A stretch of DNA of 64,000 nt, taken from an uncultured Pseudomonadales bacterium. Lineage in GTDB: Bacteria; Pseudomonadota; Gammaproteobacteria; Pseudomonadales; UBA7434. A model generated the notes under the pieces. The model made no database searches. It saw nothing but the letters and a program-made list of their open reading frames with translations, and was not told the origin of the DNA. The DNA lies in the NCBI GenBank assembly GCA_943788835.1, contig CALSRU010000008.1, positions 29,052 through 93,051 of the forward strand, written 5' to 3'. This document shows, piece after piece, positions 10,270-22,575 of the stretch (position 1 is the first letter of the stretch; every line of letters begins with the position of its first letter). The position numbers and the translations under genes were made by a program.

Positions 10270-11711
10270 TGCCGAATACTTTTTTGCGTGATATTGCCGC
10301 TGCCAGTAATGCATTTTTACATGGGGCGGATGGGCTCGTTAGCTCCGTTGGTATTGATACAAGAACAATTGTCCCTGGTGGTTTGTTTGTAGCCTTGCGT
10401 GGCGAGCATGTTGATGGACATGAGTTTCTGAGTGAGGCAAAAAAAGCGGGTGCTGTTGGCGCAGTTGTTGAAACGCTCCAAGCAATCGACATACCGCAAA
10501 TCGTGGTTGCTGATGCCGCTGTCGCGCTGGGTGATATGGCCAGCTACAACCGCAATTTGTTTAAAGGCGCGGTGGTTGCAATTACCGGTAGCGCAGGAAA
10601 AACCACTTGCAAAAATATGCTCAGGAGTATTTTGGCAGAAGCGTCAAATGTGTCGGCCACTCATGGCAATCTGAATAACGAGCTGGGTGTGCCTCTCACA
10701 CTGCTGGAGCTTGATGAGACGCAGCAGTATGCGGTGATTGAAATGGGCGCAGCTAAGGCAGGTGATATTGCTTATCTAACCCGTATTGCCCGCCCTGATA
10801 TTGGCGTGGTCACCAACATTTCGGAAGCTCACTTGGGTCGATTCGGGAGTTTGCAAATTACCGCGCAAACAAAGGGAGAGATATACGATTCTCTGCCTCC
10901 TACAGGTGTGGCAGTGATTAATTTTGATGAGCCTTTTGCTAATGATTGGCAAGCTCGCGTGCATGCTCGGGCTGATGCTCCATCTGTGTTGTCCTTTTCG
11001 CTGAGCAATTTGGCAGCCGATATTGTCGCCAGTAATGTAGAGGCTGATCTTTCAGGTGTGCGTTTCACCGCCTCCGGAGATGCGATAAGCCAGGGCTGGT
11101 CGATTGAAGTCTCGCTACAACTTTTGGGTGAGCATAACGTTGCTAATGCGTTGGGCAGTATCGCCGTGGCCAAGGCCTTACAGATTTCTGATCAGGCCAT
11201 AGTGACCGGCCTCGGCAAGCTCAATGCCGAATCTGGCAGGCTGCAACGGCGCGGCGCACGCAATGCCCTGACATTAATTGATGATTCTTACAACGCGAAT
11301 CCGGCAGCCATGCGCGCAGCTATTGATACAGTGGTCGGCAATAAGCAAGGCAGCGGGCACGCTCATCCAAAGCCGGTTTTTTTAGTGCTCGGTGATATGG
11401 CTGAGCTAGGCCCTGATGCAGCTGCATTGCATCATGGGGTTGGCGAGTATGCCGCTGACCAAAGCATCGACTGCTTATTGGCTTGTGGTATGTATGCCTC
11501 AAGCTACGTTGATGGGTTTATGCAAGTGGTTGGCGATTCTTCGCAAAATGCAGACGTTTTCGCCAGTCAAGAATTGTTAGCAGATTATTTGTTAAGTGAG
11601 TCATGCCGCGGAGCAGTGGTGCTAATTAAGGGTTCTAGATCGGCGGGTATGGAGCATTTAGTTGAATTACTGGCAACAGATCAGTTTGATCAGGCTGGTG
11701 TCTCATGTTGA
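10266..11711 (+). CDS. murF: UDP-MurNAc-tripeptide-D-Ala-D-Ala ligase
   Basis: [48 protein letters not shown] overlaps the murE stop. Confidence 0.97.
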   Translation: MMPNTFLRDIAAASNAFLHGADGLVSSVGIDTRTIVPGGLFVALRGEHVDGHEFLSEAKKAGAVGAVVETLQAIDIPQIVVADAAVALGDMASYNRNLFKGAVVAITGSAGKTTCKNMLRSILAEASNVSATHGNLNNELGVPLTLLELDETQQYAVIEMGAAKAGDIAYLTRIARPDIGVVTNISEAHLGRFGSLQITAQTKGEIYDSLPPTGVAVINFDEPFANDWQARVHARADAPSVLSFSLSNLAADIVASNVEADLSGVRFTASGDAISQGWSIEVSLQLLGEHNVANALGSIAVAKALQISDQAIVTGLGKLNAESGRLQRRGARNALTLIDDSYNANPAAMRAAIDTVVGNKQGSGHAHPKPVFLVLGDMAELGPDAAALHHGVGEYAADQSIDCLLACGMYASSYVDGFMQVVGDSSQNADVFASQELLADYLLSESCRGAVVLIKGSRSAGMEHLVELLATDQFDQAGVSC

Positions 11712-12787
11712 TTTGGCTTGCCGAATACTTGCAGCAGTTTGTGCGTGGTTTTGCGGTTGTACAGTATTTGTCGATGCGCGCTATTTTGAGTGTGTTAACA
11801 GCACTGGGTATTTCTTTATTGTTGGGGCCGCAGGTTATTCAGCGCCTTATCGATAAGCAGTTAGGGCAAACCATTCGCAGTGATGGGCCTGAATCGCACT
11901 TAGAAAAAGCGGGAACGCCTACGATGGGTGGGGCGCTTATTTTGTTGAGTATTTGTATTACAACATTGTTGTGGGCAGACATTTCAAATCGCTACGTTCA
12001 GGCAGTGTTGGCAATAACTATCTTCTTTGGTGCGATCGGGTGGGTCGACGACTATCGGAAAATCGTGCACAAAAATTCGCGCGGTTTAATTGCTAGATGG
12101 AAATATTTTTGGCAGTCAGTTGCAGCTTTAATTGTGTTGATATTTTTATATATGACATCGACCTTGCCCCAAGAGCAGCAACTCATTGTGCCATTTTTTA
12201 AGGATGTGGCTATTAGCTTGGGCTGGTTTTATATCGTGCTGGGTTATTTCGTGGTGGTTGGTGCTAGTAATGCAGTAAATCTAACTGATGGCTTGGACGG
12301 GTTGGCCATACTGCCCACGGTGCTGGTGGGTTCGGCACTGGGGATCATAGCTTATCTTGCGGGACATAGTGAATTTGCCAGCTACCTGCGCATCCCATAT
12401 TTGCCGGGCGCCGGAGAGCTAGCCATTTACTGCGGCGCATTAGCAGGTGCCGGCCTCGGATTTTTATGGTTTAACACCTACCCAGCGCAAGTATTTATGG
12501 GGGATGTGGGTGCGCTTTCACTGGGCGCGGCCTTAGGCATTATTGCTTTAATTACGCGGCACGAAATTGTGTTTTTTATCATGTCAGGAATTTTTGTTGT
12601 AGAAACCCTATCAGTCATTATTCAAGTGACATCATTCAAATTGACGGGAAAGCGCGTTTTTAGAATGGCTCCCTTGCACCATCATTACGAATTAAAAGGC
12701 TGGCCAGAACCACGTGTAATCGTTAGATTTTGGATTATTACCGTTATGTTGGTTTTATTTGGTTTAGCAACGTTAAAGCTGCGTTAG
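11705..12787 (+). CDS. mraY: Phospho-MurNAc-pentapeptide transferase
   Basis: [43 protein letters not shown]. Confidence 0.98.
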   Translation: MLIWLAEYLQQFVRGFAVVQYLSMRAILSVLTALGISLLLGPQVIQRLIDKQLGQTIRSDGPESHLEKAGTPTMGGALILLSICITTLLWADISNRYVQAVLAITIFFGAIGWVDDYRKIVHKNSRGLIARWKYFWQSVAALIVLIFLYMTSTLPQEQQLIVPFFKDVAISLGWFYIVLGYFVVVGASNAVNLTDGLDGLAILPTVLVGSALGIIAYLAGHSEFASYLRIPYLPGAGELAIYCGALAGAGLGFLWFNTYPAQVFMGDVGALSLGAALGIIALITRHEIVFFIMSGIFVVETLSVIIQVTSFKLTGKRVFRMAPLHHHYELKGWPEPRVIVRFWIITVMLVLFGLATLKLR

Positions 12788-12807
12788 TAAGAAATCAGAC
12801 TGTAGCC

Positions 12808-14235
12808 ATGTTGATAAACACAGAGCAAGAATTAGGATTGAATAGCGCAATTTCATCAATGAATTTGATTCAAACAGACAAAAATAGATTGGTTGTTGGC
12901 TTGGGGGCCACAGGTCTTTCGACGATGCGCTTTTTGCAGCGCGCCGGGTTGCCTTTTTCGGCATTGGATAGTCGAGTGGACTTGCCCAATAAAGATAGCT
13001 TGCGTGCAGAATTCGTTGGCGTAGATATTTATTTGGGGGATGCTCCTGCAGAGGTTTTCGAGCATGCAGACGAACTTTATGTCAGTCCAGGTTTGGCGCT
13101 AGACAAGCCAGAGTTCGAGCAGGCTGCAGCAAGCGGTGCGCTAATCTCCGGTGATCTTGATTTGTTTATGCGAAATGTGGATGCGCCCGTTATTGCGATC
13201 ACTGGTTCGAATGCAAAGAGCACGGTGACTACATTGGTTGGAGAGTTGCTGGCTAGTAGAAATCTTCATGTTGGCGTAGGCGGAAATTTAGGTACGCCGA
13301 TGCTCGATTTAATCGAAAGAAACTGTGATGTTTATGTATTGGAGCTTTCAAGTTTTCAGCTTGAGCGGGCACACCATTACAACTTCGCTGTCGCTTGTGT
13401 GCTGAATGTGTCTGCTGATCATATGGATCGGCATAAAACTATGCTCCGTTATCATCAATTGAAACAGCGTGTCTATAGCGAAGCTAAGATTGCTTTATTC
13501 AATCGAGATGATCGGTTGACTTATCCGCTCCAGCGAGCCGGTTTAGTGCAAAAAAGTTTTGGTCAATGTACGCAAGGGTTGGACGATTATAGTTTGCAAG
13601 AAACTGATGGCCAAGAGTATATCGTTAAGGGTGTAGAGCGGGTGTTGGCGGTCGATGCGATTGCTTTGCCGGGTCGGCATAATGTTTTGAACGTTATGGC
13701 GGCGTTAGCCATCGTAGATGCTGCTGGTTTTGGTATGCAGGGTTTGGCTGAGAAAGCCGCCCAGTTTAGAGGCTTGCCGCATCGATGTGAACTGGTCGGA
13801 TCTATTGCTGGCGTGCGGTATATCAATGATTCTAAAGCCACAAATGTGGGGGCTTGCGTTGCAGCAATCAATGGGTTTTCTGCAGCAGGGGATCAGAAAA
13901 TTATTTTACTTGCCGGAGGGCAAACCAAGTCAGCTGATTTTCAGCCGCTTGCTACGGTAGTTGAAAAACAGGCATGTAAGCTGGTGTTGTTTGGCGAGGG
14001 GGCTCAGCAAATAGGCACTGCCTGTGCTAGTTGTTCCGATGTGCACTACGCACAAGGTTTGTCAGAGGCTGTTCATGCAGCTCACGCTTTGGCGGAATCA
14101 GGCGACTTAGTTTTGCTGTCACCGGCTTGTGCCAGTTTTGATATGTTTAGCGATTACGAAGAGCGAGGCGATGTTTTTAGAAAAGCCGTGAATGACTTGA
14201 TCAATGCGGCGCCATCGATTGGAGTTGAGCGATGA
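12808..14235 (+). CDS. murD: UDP-MurNAc-L-Ala-D-Glu ligase
   Basis: VGLGATGLSTMRFL; AITGSNAKSTVTTLVGELL; LLSPACASFDMFSDYEERGD; start moved from 12730 to ATG 12808. Confidence 0.96.
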   Translation: MLINTEQELGLNSAISSMNLIQTDKNRLVVGLGATGLSTMRFLQRAGLPFSALDSRVDLPNKDSLRAEFVGVDIYLGDAPAEVFEHADELYVSPGLALDKPEFEQAAASGALISGDLDLFMRNVDAPVIAITGSNAKSTVTTLVGELLASRNLHVGVGGNLGTPMLDLIERNCDVYVLELSSFQLERAHHYNFAVACVLNVSADHMDRHKTMLRYHQLKQRVYSEAKIALFNRDDRLTYPLQRAGLVQKSFGQCTQGLDDYSLQETDGQEYIVKGVERVLAVDAIALPGRHNVLNVMAALAIVDAAGFGMQGLAEKAAQFRGLPHRCELVGSIAGVRYINDSKATNVGACVAAINGFSAAGDQKIILLAGGQTKSADFQPLATVVEKQACKLVLFGEGAQQIGTACASCSDVHYAQGLSEAVHAAHALAESGDLVLLSPACASFDMFSDYEERGDVFRKAVNDLINAAPSIGVER

Positions 14236-15503
14236 GAACGCAGATCAAGTCTATGCATGCATCGGTCAAGCCGCGCCATGCTTATGGTTATCGATTTGCC
14301 GGCTTTGATACTTGGCTATTAATGGCTGCACTGGCGCTGGCTGCACTAGGTTTGGTTATGATTACATCGGCCTCGGTTGATTATGCGCATCGTAAATTTC
14401 AGCAGCCTTTATATTATTTTTATCGGCATTGTGCATATCTAGTAATTGCTGGTGTTACTGCCTTCGCAGCTTTTCAAGTTCCGGTTAGTCAGTGGTCTAA
14501 ATATGCAGTATATGTCTTGTTGGGCGGTTTTTTCCTGCTCGTGATTATTTGGATCCCTGGTTTGGGCCATACCGCTAATAACGCAACTCGCTGGCTGGCA
14601 ATAGGGCCGTTTACATTGCAGGTTTCGGAGCTCGCCAAAATTGGCGTGGTGGTTTATCTCGCCAGTTATTTAGTGAGGCAGTCCGAGCTAGTTAAAAGCC
14701 ATTGGCTCGGCTTCGGGAACCCGATGATAGTGATGGGGCTATTAATTTTCTTGCTGTTGTTGCAGCCAGATTTTGGCGCAGCAGTGGTTTTTCTTGTGGC
14801 GGCCTTATCGCTACTCTTTTTAGGTGGTGTGCGAATTTGGCAGTTTAGTGCTTTGATCGTTCTGTGCGGGTCTATTTTAGCCATTATGGTGCTAAGCGAA
14901 GAATACCGTATGGCAAGAATGGTGGCGTTTCTTGACCCCTGGACGTATCAGCAGGGCGGTGGTTATCAGCTGGTGCAATCGTTAATTGCATTTGGGCGCG
15001 GTGAGTTCTTTGGTTTAGGCATTGGCAACAGCATTCAAAAATTGTTTTTTTTGCCTGAGGCGCATACAGATTTTATCTTTGCGGTGCTGGCCGAAGAGCT
15101 TGGATTGTTCGGCTGTATCGCGACCCTGTGCTTATACGCTTTTCTCATTATTCGTATTTTGCGCGTAGCTTTTCGAGCCGAGCGCATGGACAGATTATTT
15201 GGCGCCTACGTTGCTTATGGTGTTGCATTAATATTTTCTATTCAGCTGTTTATTAATGTTGGAGTTAATATCGGTTTATTGCCCACTAAAGGGCTGACTC
15301 TCCCGTTTCTTAGTTACGGCGGCAGTAGTTTACTAGCCAGTGGAATCTTTATCGCCATGGTGCTGAAAATTGATCAAGAGGTGATTTATGCCGCATCGGA
15401 TGAAGATGAGCGACGCGGCACAATTACAAGCACCAATAGATTAGTTGATTCAGCGATGAATCGAGTGCCTGGCTCTCATGGGCATGGTGACCGCTATGCT
15501 TAA
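14232..15503 (+). CDS. ftsW: Lipid II polymerase FtsW (SEDS family)
   Basis: LITSASVDYAH-like N-terminus; QPDFGAA; GLLPTKGLTLPFLSYGGSS; multiple TM segments. Confidence 0.97.
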   Translation: MRTQIKSMHASVKPRHAYGYRFAGFDTWLLMAALALAALGLVMITSASVDYAHRKFQQPLYYFYRHCAYLVIAGVTAFAAFQVPVSQWSKYAVYVLLGGFFLLVIIWIPGLGHTANNATRWLAIGPFTLQVSELAKIGVVVYLASYLVRQSELVKSHWLGFGNPMIVMGLLIFLLLLQPDFGAAVVFLVAALSLLFLGGVRIWQFSALIVLCGSILAIMVLSEEYRMARMVAFLDPWTYQQGGGYQLVQSLIAFGRGEFFGLGIGNSIQKLFFLPEAHTDFIFAVLAEELGLFGCIATLCLYAFLIIRILRVAFRAERMDRLFGAYVAYGVALIFSIQLFINVGVNIGLLPTKGLTLPFLSYGGSSLLASGIFIAMVLKIDQEVIYAASDEDERRGTITSTNRLVDSAMNRVPGSHGHGDRYA

Positions 15504-16623
15504 ACGTAATTCGGCTAAGCCGATCGCTGTTCTAATTGCTGCAGGTGGTACCGGCGGCCATGTATTTCCTGCCCTGGCGGTAGCCGAGCGCTTGCGTGAA
15601 AGTCAAATTAAGGTGGTGTGGATTGGCACGCAGCGAGGTATCGAGTCCCGTGTGGTTCCGGAAAATAATTTCCCCCTGTACACGGTAAGCGTTACGGGCA
15701 TGCGCGGTAAGCGTTTGGGGACTATGTTGTTAGCGCCATTATTATTAATCGTAGCAGCGCTCAAAATAATTAAGTTGGCTCTTCAGTATAGAGTGGTTTG
15801 CATGTTGGGTACTGGAGGATATGTTTCAGCCGCGAGCGGTATAGCCTCTATCGTATTGCGCACACCATTTTTTTTACAAGAGCAAAATGCTGTAGCGGGT
15901 ACAACTAACCGGTTGCTGGCGCCATTTTCCCAAACAATTTTTACCGCTTACCCGGGCGTTTTTTCGCAACGCTCCAATATCGATTGTTGTGGTAATCCAC
16001 TACGTCAGTCATTTGTAAATATGCCATTACCCGATGCGCGAGGGGTGGCCGGCACAAAGCGTTTAAAAATATTAGTCGTTGGCGGCAGCTTAGGGGCGAG
16101 CAGTTTAAATACGGTGGTTCCTACAGCGCTTCTTCAGTGGCATAAAAATTGGACAGATGTTAACTGTGAATTTACTGATTTGCAGGTTTTTCATCAGACG
16201 GGCGCTCATGATCAGGCGCAAGTTGAAGCCAGTTATGGTCGTGACAAAATTGATGCCATGGTTTTACCTTTTATTAAAGATATGGCGGGAACCTTGCAGC
16301 AGGTAGATTTAGTCATCGCTCGAGCAGGCGCGCTTACCATTAGTGAGCTTACAGCCGTTGGCGTTGCAGCCATTTTAGTGCCTTACCCGCATGCAATAGA
16401 TGACCATCAAGCTGTCAATGCGCAGTGGTTAGTTGATGGTGATGCCGCTGTATTGATTCGCCAAGAAAATTTTAATACTGATTCGCTGATTAGCGTCTTG
16501 CAGTCTTTGGCAGTTTCTCAAAATAAGCTCATTGCTATGGCGAACTCAAGTAGGAATCTAGCTCAGCCGAGAGCAGCTGCACATATTGCTGCGGTATGTG
16601 GGGAGTATGCGCATGCCTGTTGA
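15478..16623 (+). CDS. murG: UDP-GlcNAc transferase MurG
   Basis: [54 protein letters not shown]. Confidence 0.98.
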   Translation: MGMVTAMLKRNSAKPIAVLIAAGGTGGHVFPALAVAERLRESQIKVVWIGTQRGIESRVVPENNFPLYTVSVTGMRGKRLGTMLLAPLLLIVAALKIIKLALQYRVVCMLGTGGYVSAASGIASIVLRTPFFLQEQNAVAGTTNRLLAPFSQTIFTAYPGVFSQRSNIDCCGNPLRQSFVNMPLPDARGVAGTKRLKILVVGGSLGASSLNTVVPTALLQWHKNWTDVNCEFTDLQVFHQTGAHDQAQVEASYGRDKIDAMVLPFIKDMAGTLQQVDLVIARAGALTISELTAVGVAAILVPYPHAIDDHQAVNAQWLVDGDAAVLIRQENFNTDSLISVLQSLAVSQNKLIAMANSSRNLAQPRAAAHIAAVCGEYAHAC

Positions 16624-18046
16624 AAAATCTTTAGTGGGTTCTATGCGGCGTATTAGGAATATACATTTTGTTGGTATAGGTGGCGCTGGCATGTGCGGGA
16701 TCGCTGAGGTGCTAATAAACCAAGGTTACGGTGTTAGCGGTTCGGATTTGTCGGAGAGCCACACTACCCAGCGCCTGGCAGAGTTGGGTGCCCAGATATT
16801 TATAGGGCATGAAGCCTGTCAAATAGAGTCTGCTGATGTGGTTGTTACTTCTACCGCTATCAATACGAGCAATGTTGAAGTGGCGGCCGCAAAAGATAAA
16901 GGTTTGCCCGTTGTGCCTAGGGCTGAAATGCTCTCTGAATTGATGCGTTATCGCTACGGAATAGCCGTGGCGGGTACGCATGGTAAGACTACTACCACTA
17001 GCTTGATTGCCTCTATTTTTGGTGAGGCCAAAGTGGCACCCACGTTTGTAATTGGTGGATTGTTGAATAGTGCCAATGCTAATGCTCAGCTGGGGGAAGG
17101 GCGGTACTTTATTGCCGAAGCTGATGAAAGTGACGCATCGTTTTTGCATTTGCAGCCTATGGTTTCAGTGATCACTAATATCGACGAAGATCACATGAGT
17201 ACCTATGGCGGTGATTTTAGTCGGCTTAAAGATACGTTCATTAAATTTGTTCATAACCTTCCATTTTATGGGCTGTTAGTCGCTTGTATAGATGATGAAA
17301 ACATCATTGATTTGCAGGATCGGTTTCATCGATCGGTTGTGACTTACGGTTTTAGCGAAGCGGCTGATTATCAATTAATAAATTATCGTTGCGAGGCAAT
17401 GCGTACTGATTTTGATTTGCGTATTGCCGGATCAAAAAATCCATTGCATGTTTCGTTGAGTATGCCAGGACGGCATAACGCCCTGAATGCAGCTGCTGCT
17501 TTTATTGTGGCGCAAGAAGAAGGCATAGATACGGGCATTATTTTAAAGGCCTTAAATGATTTTTCAGGAGTAGGCCGTCGCTTTGATGTTCAAGAAAATA
17601 TCATGCTTGCAGGCCAAACAGTAACGTTGGTTGATGATTATGGGCATCATCCCCGAGAAGTAGCAGCGACAATTTCTGCCGCGCGGGATAGTTGGTCTGA
17701 AAAGCGCTTAGTTATGGTGTTTCAGCCGCATCGTTATTCACGTACCAATGACCTATATGAATCATTTGTTAGCAGCCTAGGCAAAGTCGATGTGCTGGTG
17801 CTGTTAAACGTATACGCAGCCGGAGAGCAGCTTATTGCCGGCGCCGATAGTAGAAGTTTGTCTCGCAGTATCCGTCAGCGTGGTGAGTTGGAGCCAATTT
17901 ACGTAGAAGACAATAAAGAGTTGTTAAAGGTGTTGGAAAGTCTGCTTCAGCCCGATGATGTTTTGTTAATGCAGGGCGCTGGCGATGTTGGAAAAATTTC
18001 TAAGTCGCTGGTTTCTAGTGCATCGGAGGCGCTGATTAATGACTGA
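16613..18046 (+). CDS. murC: UDP-MurNAc-L-Ala ligase
   Basis: [45 protein letters not shown]. Confidence 0.98.
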   Translation: MPVEKSLVGSMRRIRNIHFVGIGGAGMCGIAEVLINQGYGVSGSDLSESHTTQRLAELGAQIFIGHEACQIESADVVVTSTAINTSNVEVAAAKDKGLPVVPRAEMLSELMRYRYGIAVAGTHGKTTTTSLIASIFGEAKVAPTFVIGGLLNSANANAQLGEGRYFIAEADESDASFLHLQPMVSVITNIDEDHMSTYGGDFSRLKDTFIKFVHNLPFYGLLVACIDDENIIDLQDRFHRSVVTYGFSEAADYQLINYRCEAMRTDFDLRIAGSKNPLHVSLSMPGRHNALNAAAAFIVAQEEGIDTGIILKALNDFSGVGRRFDVQENIMLAGQTVTLVDDYGHHPREVAATISAARDSWSEKRLVMVFQPHRYSRTNDLYESFVSSLGKVDVLVLLNVYAAGEQLIAGADSRSLSRSIRQRGELEPIYVEDNKELLKVLESLLQPDDVLLMQGAGDVGKISKSLVSSASEALIND

Positions 18047-18088
18047 AATATTTTTTCAAGCAGCATATGAAGTTGAGGTTGTCTCAAT

Positions 18089-19024
18089 ATGTCTGCTGTA
18101 AATTATTTGAGTGGTCGTGTGGCTGTACTCATGGGTGGTACGGCCTCCGAGCGTGCAATATCTCTGCAAAGCGGTATGGCTGTGCTGAATAGTCTGCAGG
18201 CATCTGGGGTAGATGCGGTTGGTATTGATACCGCTGGCAATTTACTTGCAGATTTAGAAAAGACCAATCCCGTATTTGCATTTATTGCCGTACATGGCGC
18301 CGGTGGTGAAGATGGAAAGTTGCAAGCTGTGCTTGAACTGTTAGGTGTTCCTTACAGTGGTAGTGGTGTGATGGCATCCGCTCTGGCAATGGATAAGTTA
18401 CGTAGTAAGCATATCTGGAAGGGGCTTGGTCTGCCGACGCCCGCCTATTCGTTGTTGCAGGGTTCTATGAGCAGCGAAGACTTGGAGGCGACGCTAGCAC
18501 AATTGGGTGGGAAGATTTTTGTAAAGCCAATAGCCGAGGGTTCGAGCTTTGGCATGGCTATAGCGAGCAGTAGCAGCGAGTTGTACGAGGCCTTCCAGCA
18601 GGCTTCACTATTCAATCAGCCAGTAATGGCTGAGCGCTTGGTGAGCGGGCCTGAGTACACAGTGGCAATCCTCAATAAAAGGTGCCTTCCGAGTATTCGT
18701 ATCCAAGCGACCCAAGAATTTTACGATTTTCAGGCGAAGTATGAATCAGATGAAACCCGATTTTTTATTCCTAGCGGCTTAGATGCTGATGCTGAACGTC
18801 GCTTGCAAACTATTGCATTGGCGGCTTTTGAAGCCTTGGGTTGTGTCGGTTGGGGTCGCGTCGATGTCATGCAAGATGATTTGAGCGGCGATTTTTATTT
18901 ACTGGAAGTGAACACGGTTCCTGGCTTGACGGATCATAGTTTAGTTCCCATGGCCGCTAGTGCAGCGGGCCTGTCATTTGCTGATTTGATTGGTGAAATT
19001 ATTGATGCGTGTGATGCCAAATGA
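18089..19024 (+). CDS. ddlB: D-alanine-D-alanine ligase
   Basis: VAVLMGGTASERAISLQSG; AVHGAGGEDGKLQ; FVKPIAEGSSFGMA; LEVNTVPGLTDHSLVP. Confidence 0.97.
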   Translation: MSAVNYLSGRVAVLMGGTASERAISLQSGMAVLNSLQASGVDAVGIDTAGNLLADLEKTNPVFAFIAVHGAGGEDGKLQAVLELLGVPYSGSGVMASALAMDKLRSKHIWKGLGLPTPAYSLLQGSMSSEDLEATLAQLGGKIFVKPIAEGSSFGMAIASSSSELYEAFQQASLFNQPVMAERLVSGPEYTVAILNKRCLPSIRIQATQEFYDFQAKYESDETRFFIPSGLDADAERRLQTIALAAFEALGCVGWGRVDVMQDDLSGDFYLLEVNTVPGLTDHSLVPMAASAAGLSFADLIGEIIDACDAK

Positions 19025-19992
19025 TTGCGTTTAATAACAAAAGTGGCGCCAGCCGATTGCAGCGTGCTAGTAAAGCGCAGTCTTTTATAGGCGTTTCAAT
19101 GGTGAATTGGTTTAAGCGTGTCATTGGTGCTGGGATTTTTCTTGCATTGGTTATCGGCGCGGTAGCTGGTTTGCGTGCTGTCGAGCGCTCACCGGTGGGG
19201 TTCGTAGAAATTTTCGGTTACAGCGGCACCGAAAATAGTAGTCGTGGTGCTACCGAAGAAGAAATTTATTTATTGATGGATAAGTATTTGGAGCAAGGTT
19301 TTTGGGAGATTGATCTTGTTGCGCTTCAATCCGTGCTTGAATCACATCGCTGGATTCGTCGGGCTGCAGTGCTTAGGCAATGGCCCAATATGTTGCGAGT
19401 TCAGATTGATGAGCATCTTCCTGTTGCACGATGGAACGGTACGCATGTATTAGCCAGCAGTGCAGAGCTTATACCTGTCAGTTCGATCGCAGAGTTTTCT
19501 GAACTGCCGCGTTTTACTACGCCAGGTATGTTTTCCCATAACCGCACTGATATAAAGTTGATGGTAGATGAATACAATAAATTGCAAAAAATGCTTTCGC
19601 CGCACTATTTAGCAATACATGAGTTGGGTTCTTCGTTGGGCAGTGATATTTGGCTGGTATTGCAAGACGGTACACGTATCGAACTTGGCGAGAAAAGCCA
19701 TTTCGAGCGACTAACGCGCCTTATTGGTTTGGTTCAAAGTGGAATTATCGATGACTGGTCCAGTATTGCAATTGCTGATTTGCGCTACGCCTATGGTGTT
19801 TCAATTAGCTGGAGAGATTCGGTCAAGGGGGTTCAAGGTGGAAGTCAGCCGCAAGCACTCCATAATTCAGCAGTTCAAGGCAAGAAAAAAATGAGAGTTG
19901 GTATGGCTGTAGTCAATAAAAACGGTTTAGATATCGTGGCAAATAACGTTGAGGTTCGTCCAATGCAAACTATGGGAGTTCAGCATGTCTGA
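19021..19992 (+). CDS. ftsQ: Cell division protein FtsQ
   Basis: Single TM then POTRA-like region; SHRWIRRAAVLRQWPNMLRVQIDEHLPVARW; between ddlB and ftsA. Confidence 0.94.
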   Translation: MIAFNNKSGASRLQRASKAQSFIGVSMVNWFKRVIGAGIFLALVIGAVAGLRAVERSPVGFVEIFGYSGTENSSRGATEEEIYLLMDKYLEQGFWEIDLVALQSVLESHRWIRRAAVLRQWPNMLRVQIDEHLPVARWNGTHVLASSAELIPVSSIAEFSELPRFTTPGMFSHNRTDIKLMVDEYNKLQKMLSPHYLAIHELGSSLGSDIWLVLQDGTRIELGEKSHFERLTRLIGLVQSGIIDDWSSIAIADLRYAYGVSISWRDSVKGVQGGSQPQALHNSAVQGKKKMRVGMAVVNKNGLDIVANNVEVRPMQTMGVQHV

Positions 19993-21214
19993 GGTCACCG
20001 CAGGGAAAATGCTCGTTGGTTTAGATATAGGTACATCAAAGGTTCTGTGCGTAGTAGGTGAGTTGCATAGTGATGGAACCATTGAAGTACTGGGTGCCGG
20101 TTCGTGCAAATCAACCGGAATGAAGAAAGGCGTGGTCGTTAATATTGAGTCTACGGTGCAATCGATTCAGCGGGCCGTAGAAGAGGCCGAATTAATGGCT
20201 GGCTGTCAAATTCACTCTGTGTATGCGGGCATTGCCGGAAGCCATATTCGCAGCCTTAACTCACACGGCATTGTAGCAATACGAGATCAAGAGGTTGAGC
20301 TCAATGATCTAGAGCGTGTCATTGACGCTGCTCGCGCGGTGGCCATTCCTGCCGATCAGAAAATATTGCATGTACTGCCGCAAGAGTATGTTGTTGATAC
20401 GCAAGAGGGTGTTAAAGAGCCCTTGGGTATGTCCGGGGTGCGGCTCGAGGCGAAGGTCCATCTTGTAACCTGTGCGGTAACGGCTGCCCAAAATATAGAG
20501 AAATGTATTAACCGCTGCGATTTGCAAGTTGAGGAAGTCATTCTAGAGCAGCTCGCGTCAAGTTATGCGGCGTTAACCGATGACGAACGCGAGTTAGGTG
20601 TGTGTTTAGTTGATATAGGCGGCGGTACTACCGATATCGCTGTGTTTACCGAAGGCGCGATTCGGCATACCGCAAATATTCCTATTGCCGGTGACCAGGT
20701 GACTAACGATATTGCTATGGCACTACGGACACCAACGCCATATGCAGAAGACCTAAAAATTAATTATGCCTATGCACTGACTCAAATGGCCTCTGGAGAG
20801 GAGACAATTAAGGTGTCAAGCGTGGGTGATCGGCCTCCCAGAGATCTCTCTCGCCAGGCATTGGCTGAAGTTGTTGAACCGCGTTATGACGAGCTTTTCA
20901 CTCTAGTTCAGGCTGAGCTGCGCCGCAGCGGCTATGAAGATTTGATTGCCGCGGGGATTGTACTGACTGGCGGGACGGCAAAGATGCAGGGTGCCATTGA
21001 GTTGGCCGAAGAGATTTTTCATGTCCCTGTCCGTTTGGGTTTTCCACAAAATGTCTCGGGTTTTGGCGAGGTGGCTGAAAATCCAATCTATGCGACGGCG
21101 ATGGGTTTATTACATTATGGTTTTAAGCGAGAAGAGGATTTGTTAGTGCGCAAAACTGACGGTGGTGAAGGTTTTTTAGATCGTATTAAGTCTTGGTTTA
21201 AGAGTAATTTTTAG
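19985..21214 (+). CDS. ftsA: Cell division protein FtsA
   Basis: GLDIGTSKVLCVVGEL; CLVDIGGGTTDIAVF; C-terminal FLDRIKSWFKSNF amphipathic tail; start moved to ATG 19985. Confidence 0.97.
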   Translation: MSEVTAGKMLVGLDIGTSKVLCVVGELHSDGTIEVLGAGSCKSTGMKKGVVVNIESTVQSIQRAVEEAELMAGCQIHSVYAGIAGSHIRSLNSHGIVAIRDQEVELNDLERVIDAARAVAIPADQKILHVLPQEYVVDTQEGVKEPLGMSGVRLEAKVHLVTCAVTAAQNIEKCINRCDLQVEEVILEQLASSYAALTDDERELGVCLVDIGGGTTDIAVFTEGAIRHTANIPIAGDQVTNDIAMALRTPTPYAEDLKINYAYALTQMASGEETIKVSSVGDRPPRDLSRQALAEVVEPRYDELFTLVQAELRRSGYEDLIAAGIVLTGGTAKMQGAIELAEEIFHVPVRLGFPQNVSGFGEVAENPIYATAMGLLHYGFKREEDLLVRKTDGGEGFLDRIKSWFKSNF

Positions 21215-21272
21215 CAGTAAGTTTTTGTTTTTTTAATTTTTTTATTTTAACTTTCCTGAGGGGGAATGAATC

Positions 21273-22484
21273 ATGTTTGAACTAGTAGATAATGTACCGC
21301 AAAGTGCAGTCATTAAAGTCGTCGGTGTGGGCGGTGGCGGCGGCAATGCTGTAAAGCATATGATCGCCAATGATATTGAAGGTGTTGAATTTATTTGTGC
21401 TAACACCGATGCTCAGGCGCTTACAGACCTGTCGTCGAATACCGTTCTACAAATAGGTGGCAACATTACAAAAGGCTTGGGTGCTGGCGCGAATCCTGAT
21501 GTTGGCCGTCAATCCGCAATTGAAGATAGAGATCGTATTGCTGAAGTATTGGCAGGTGCCGATATGGTCTTCATTACTGCCGGCATGGGCGGCGGTACGG
21601 GTACAGGTGCGGCGCCAATTATTGCTGAAGTAGCCAAAGATATGGGTATTTTGACGGTAGCAGTAGTAACGCGACCTTTTCGATTCGAAGGTAAAAAGCG
21701 CAAGCAGTTTGCTGAACAGGGTATTATCGAATTGCAGCAGCATGTCGATTCCTTGATCACTATCCCTAATGAAAAACTTTTGTCTGTCATGGGTAAAAGC
21801 ACCAGCCTGCTAGAGGCATTCAAGTCGGCCAATGATGTATTGTTGGGTGCGGTGCAAGGTATTGCAGATCTAATTATTCGCCCTGGTATGATCAACGTCG
21901 ATTTTGCAGACGTGCGCACGGTGATGTCTGAAATGGGCATGGCAATGATGGGTACCGGTGAATCGCGTGGCGATATGCGCGCTCGTGAGGCGGCTGAAGC
22001 AGCTATTCGTAGCCCGCTGCTTGAAGATGTCAATCTCAAAGGTGCACGCGGAATCTTAGTCAATATCACTGCAGGCATGGATTTATCGTTGGGTGAGTTT
22101 GCTGAAGTGGGCGATACCATCGAGGAGTTTGCTTCTGATAATGCCACGGTAGTAGTGGGCACGGTAATTGACCCCGATTTGACTGATGTTTTGAAAGTCA
22201 CCGTGGTCGCCACGGGATTAGCTGAAGATGTAAAAGAGGTTCCTCAGCAGATTCAGCAGACTCGGCAGTCAGCCAGCGCTAATGTAGGCAGTTCAACACG
22301 AGAGCCAAATTACGGTGATTATGAGAAGCCAACAATTTCACGTCGAGCACCGAGTCATGCCGAGCCTCGAGCAGCGCGCGCGGTTGAATCGGTAGAAATC
22401 AATCAGGCCGAAGTAGTTGAACCGGTAGTAAGGGACATGGATACGCTTGATATTCCTGCATTTTTACGCCGTCAGGTGAATTAA
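21273..22484 (+). CDS. ftsZ: Cell division protein FtsZ
   Basis: [15 protein letters not shown] tubulin signature; C-terminal [11 protein letters not shown]; strong SD (GAGGGGG). Confidence 0.99.
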   Translation: MFELVDNVPQSAVIKVVGVGGGGGNAVKHMIANDIEGVEFICANTDAQALTDLSSNTVLQIGGNITKGLGAGANPDVGRQSAIEDRDRIAEVLAGADMVFITAGMGGGTGTGAAPIIAEVAKDMGILTVAVVTRPFRFEGKKRKQFAEQGIIELQQHVDSLITIPNEKLLSVMGKSTSLLEAFKSANDVLLGAVQGIADLIIRPGMINVDFADVRTVMSEMGMAMMGTGESRGDMRAREAAEAAIRSPLLEDVNLKGARGILVNITAGMDLSLGEFAEVGDTIEEFASDNATVVVGTVIDPDLTDVLKVTVVATGLAEDVKEVPQQIQQTRQSASANVGSSTREPNYGDYEKPTISRRAPSHAEPRAARAVESVEINQAEVVEPVVRDMDTLDIPAFLRRQVN

Positions 22485-22537
22485 GCGTCGAGCTTGGATG
22501 CCGGCGCGCTTAATTGCTGGCTCTGTACAGATAGTTA

Positions 22538-22575
22538 AACGGCCGCACGCCATGCTTATTTGGTGTGCGCCGTTT
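22538..22575 (+). terminator. Possible terminator or hairpin downstream of ftsZ
   Basis: AACGGCCGCACGCCA-tgcttatt-TGGTGTGCGCCGTT imperfect inverted repeat followed by TGTTTG. Confidence 0.4.

Noticed and set aside
16712-17149. 145-aa minus-strand ORF inside murC
   Set aside because: Antisense shadow of murC
21509-22213. 234-aa minus-strand ORF inside ftsZ
   Set aside because: Antisense shadow of a highly conserved gene; Ser/Ala/Thr/Pro-rich low-complexity translation with no domain pattern
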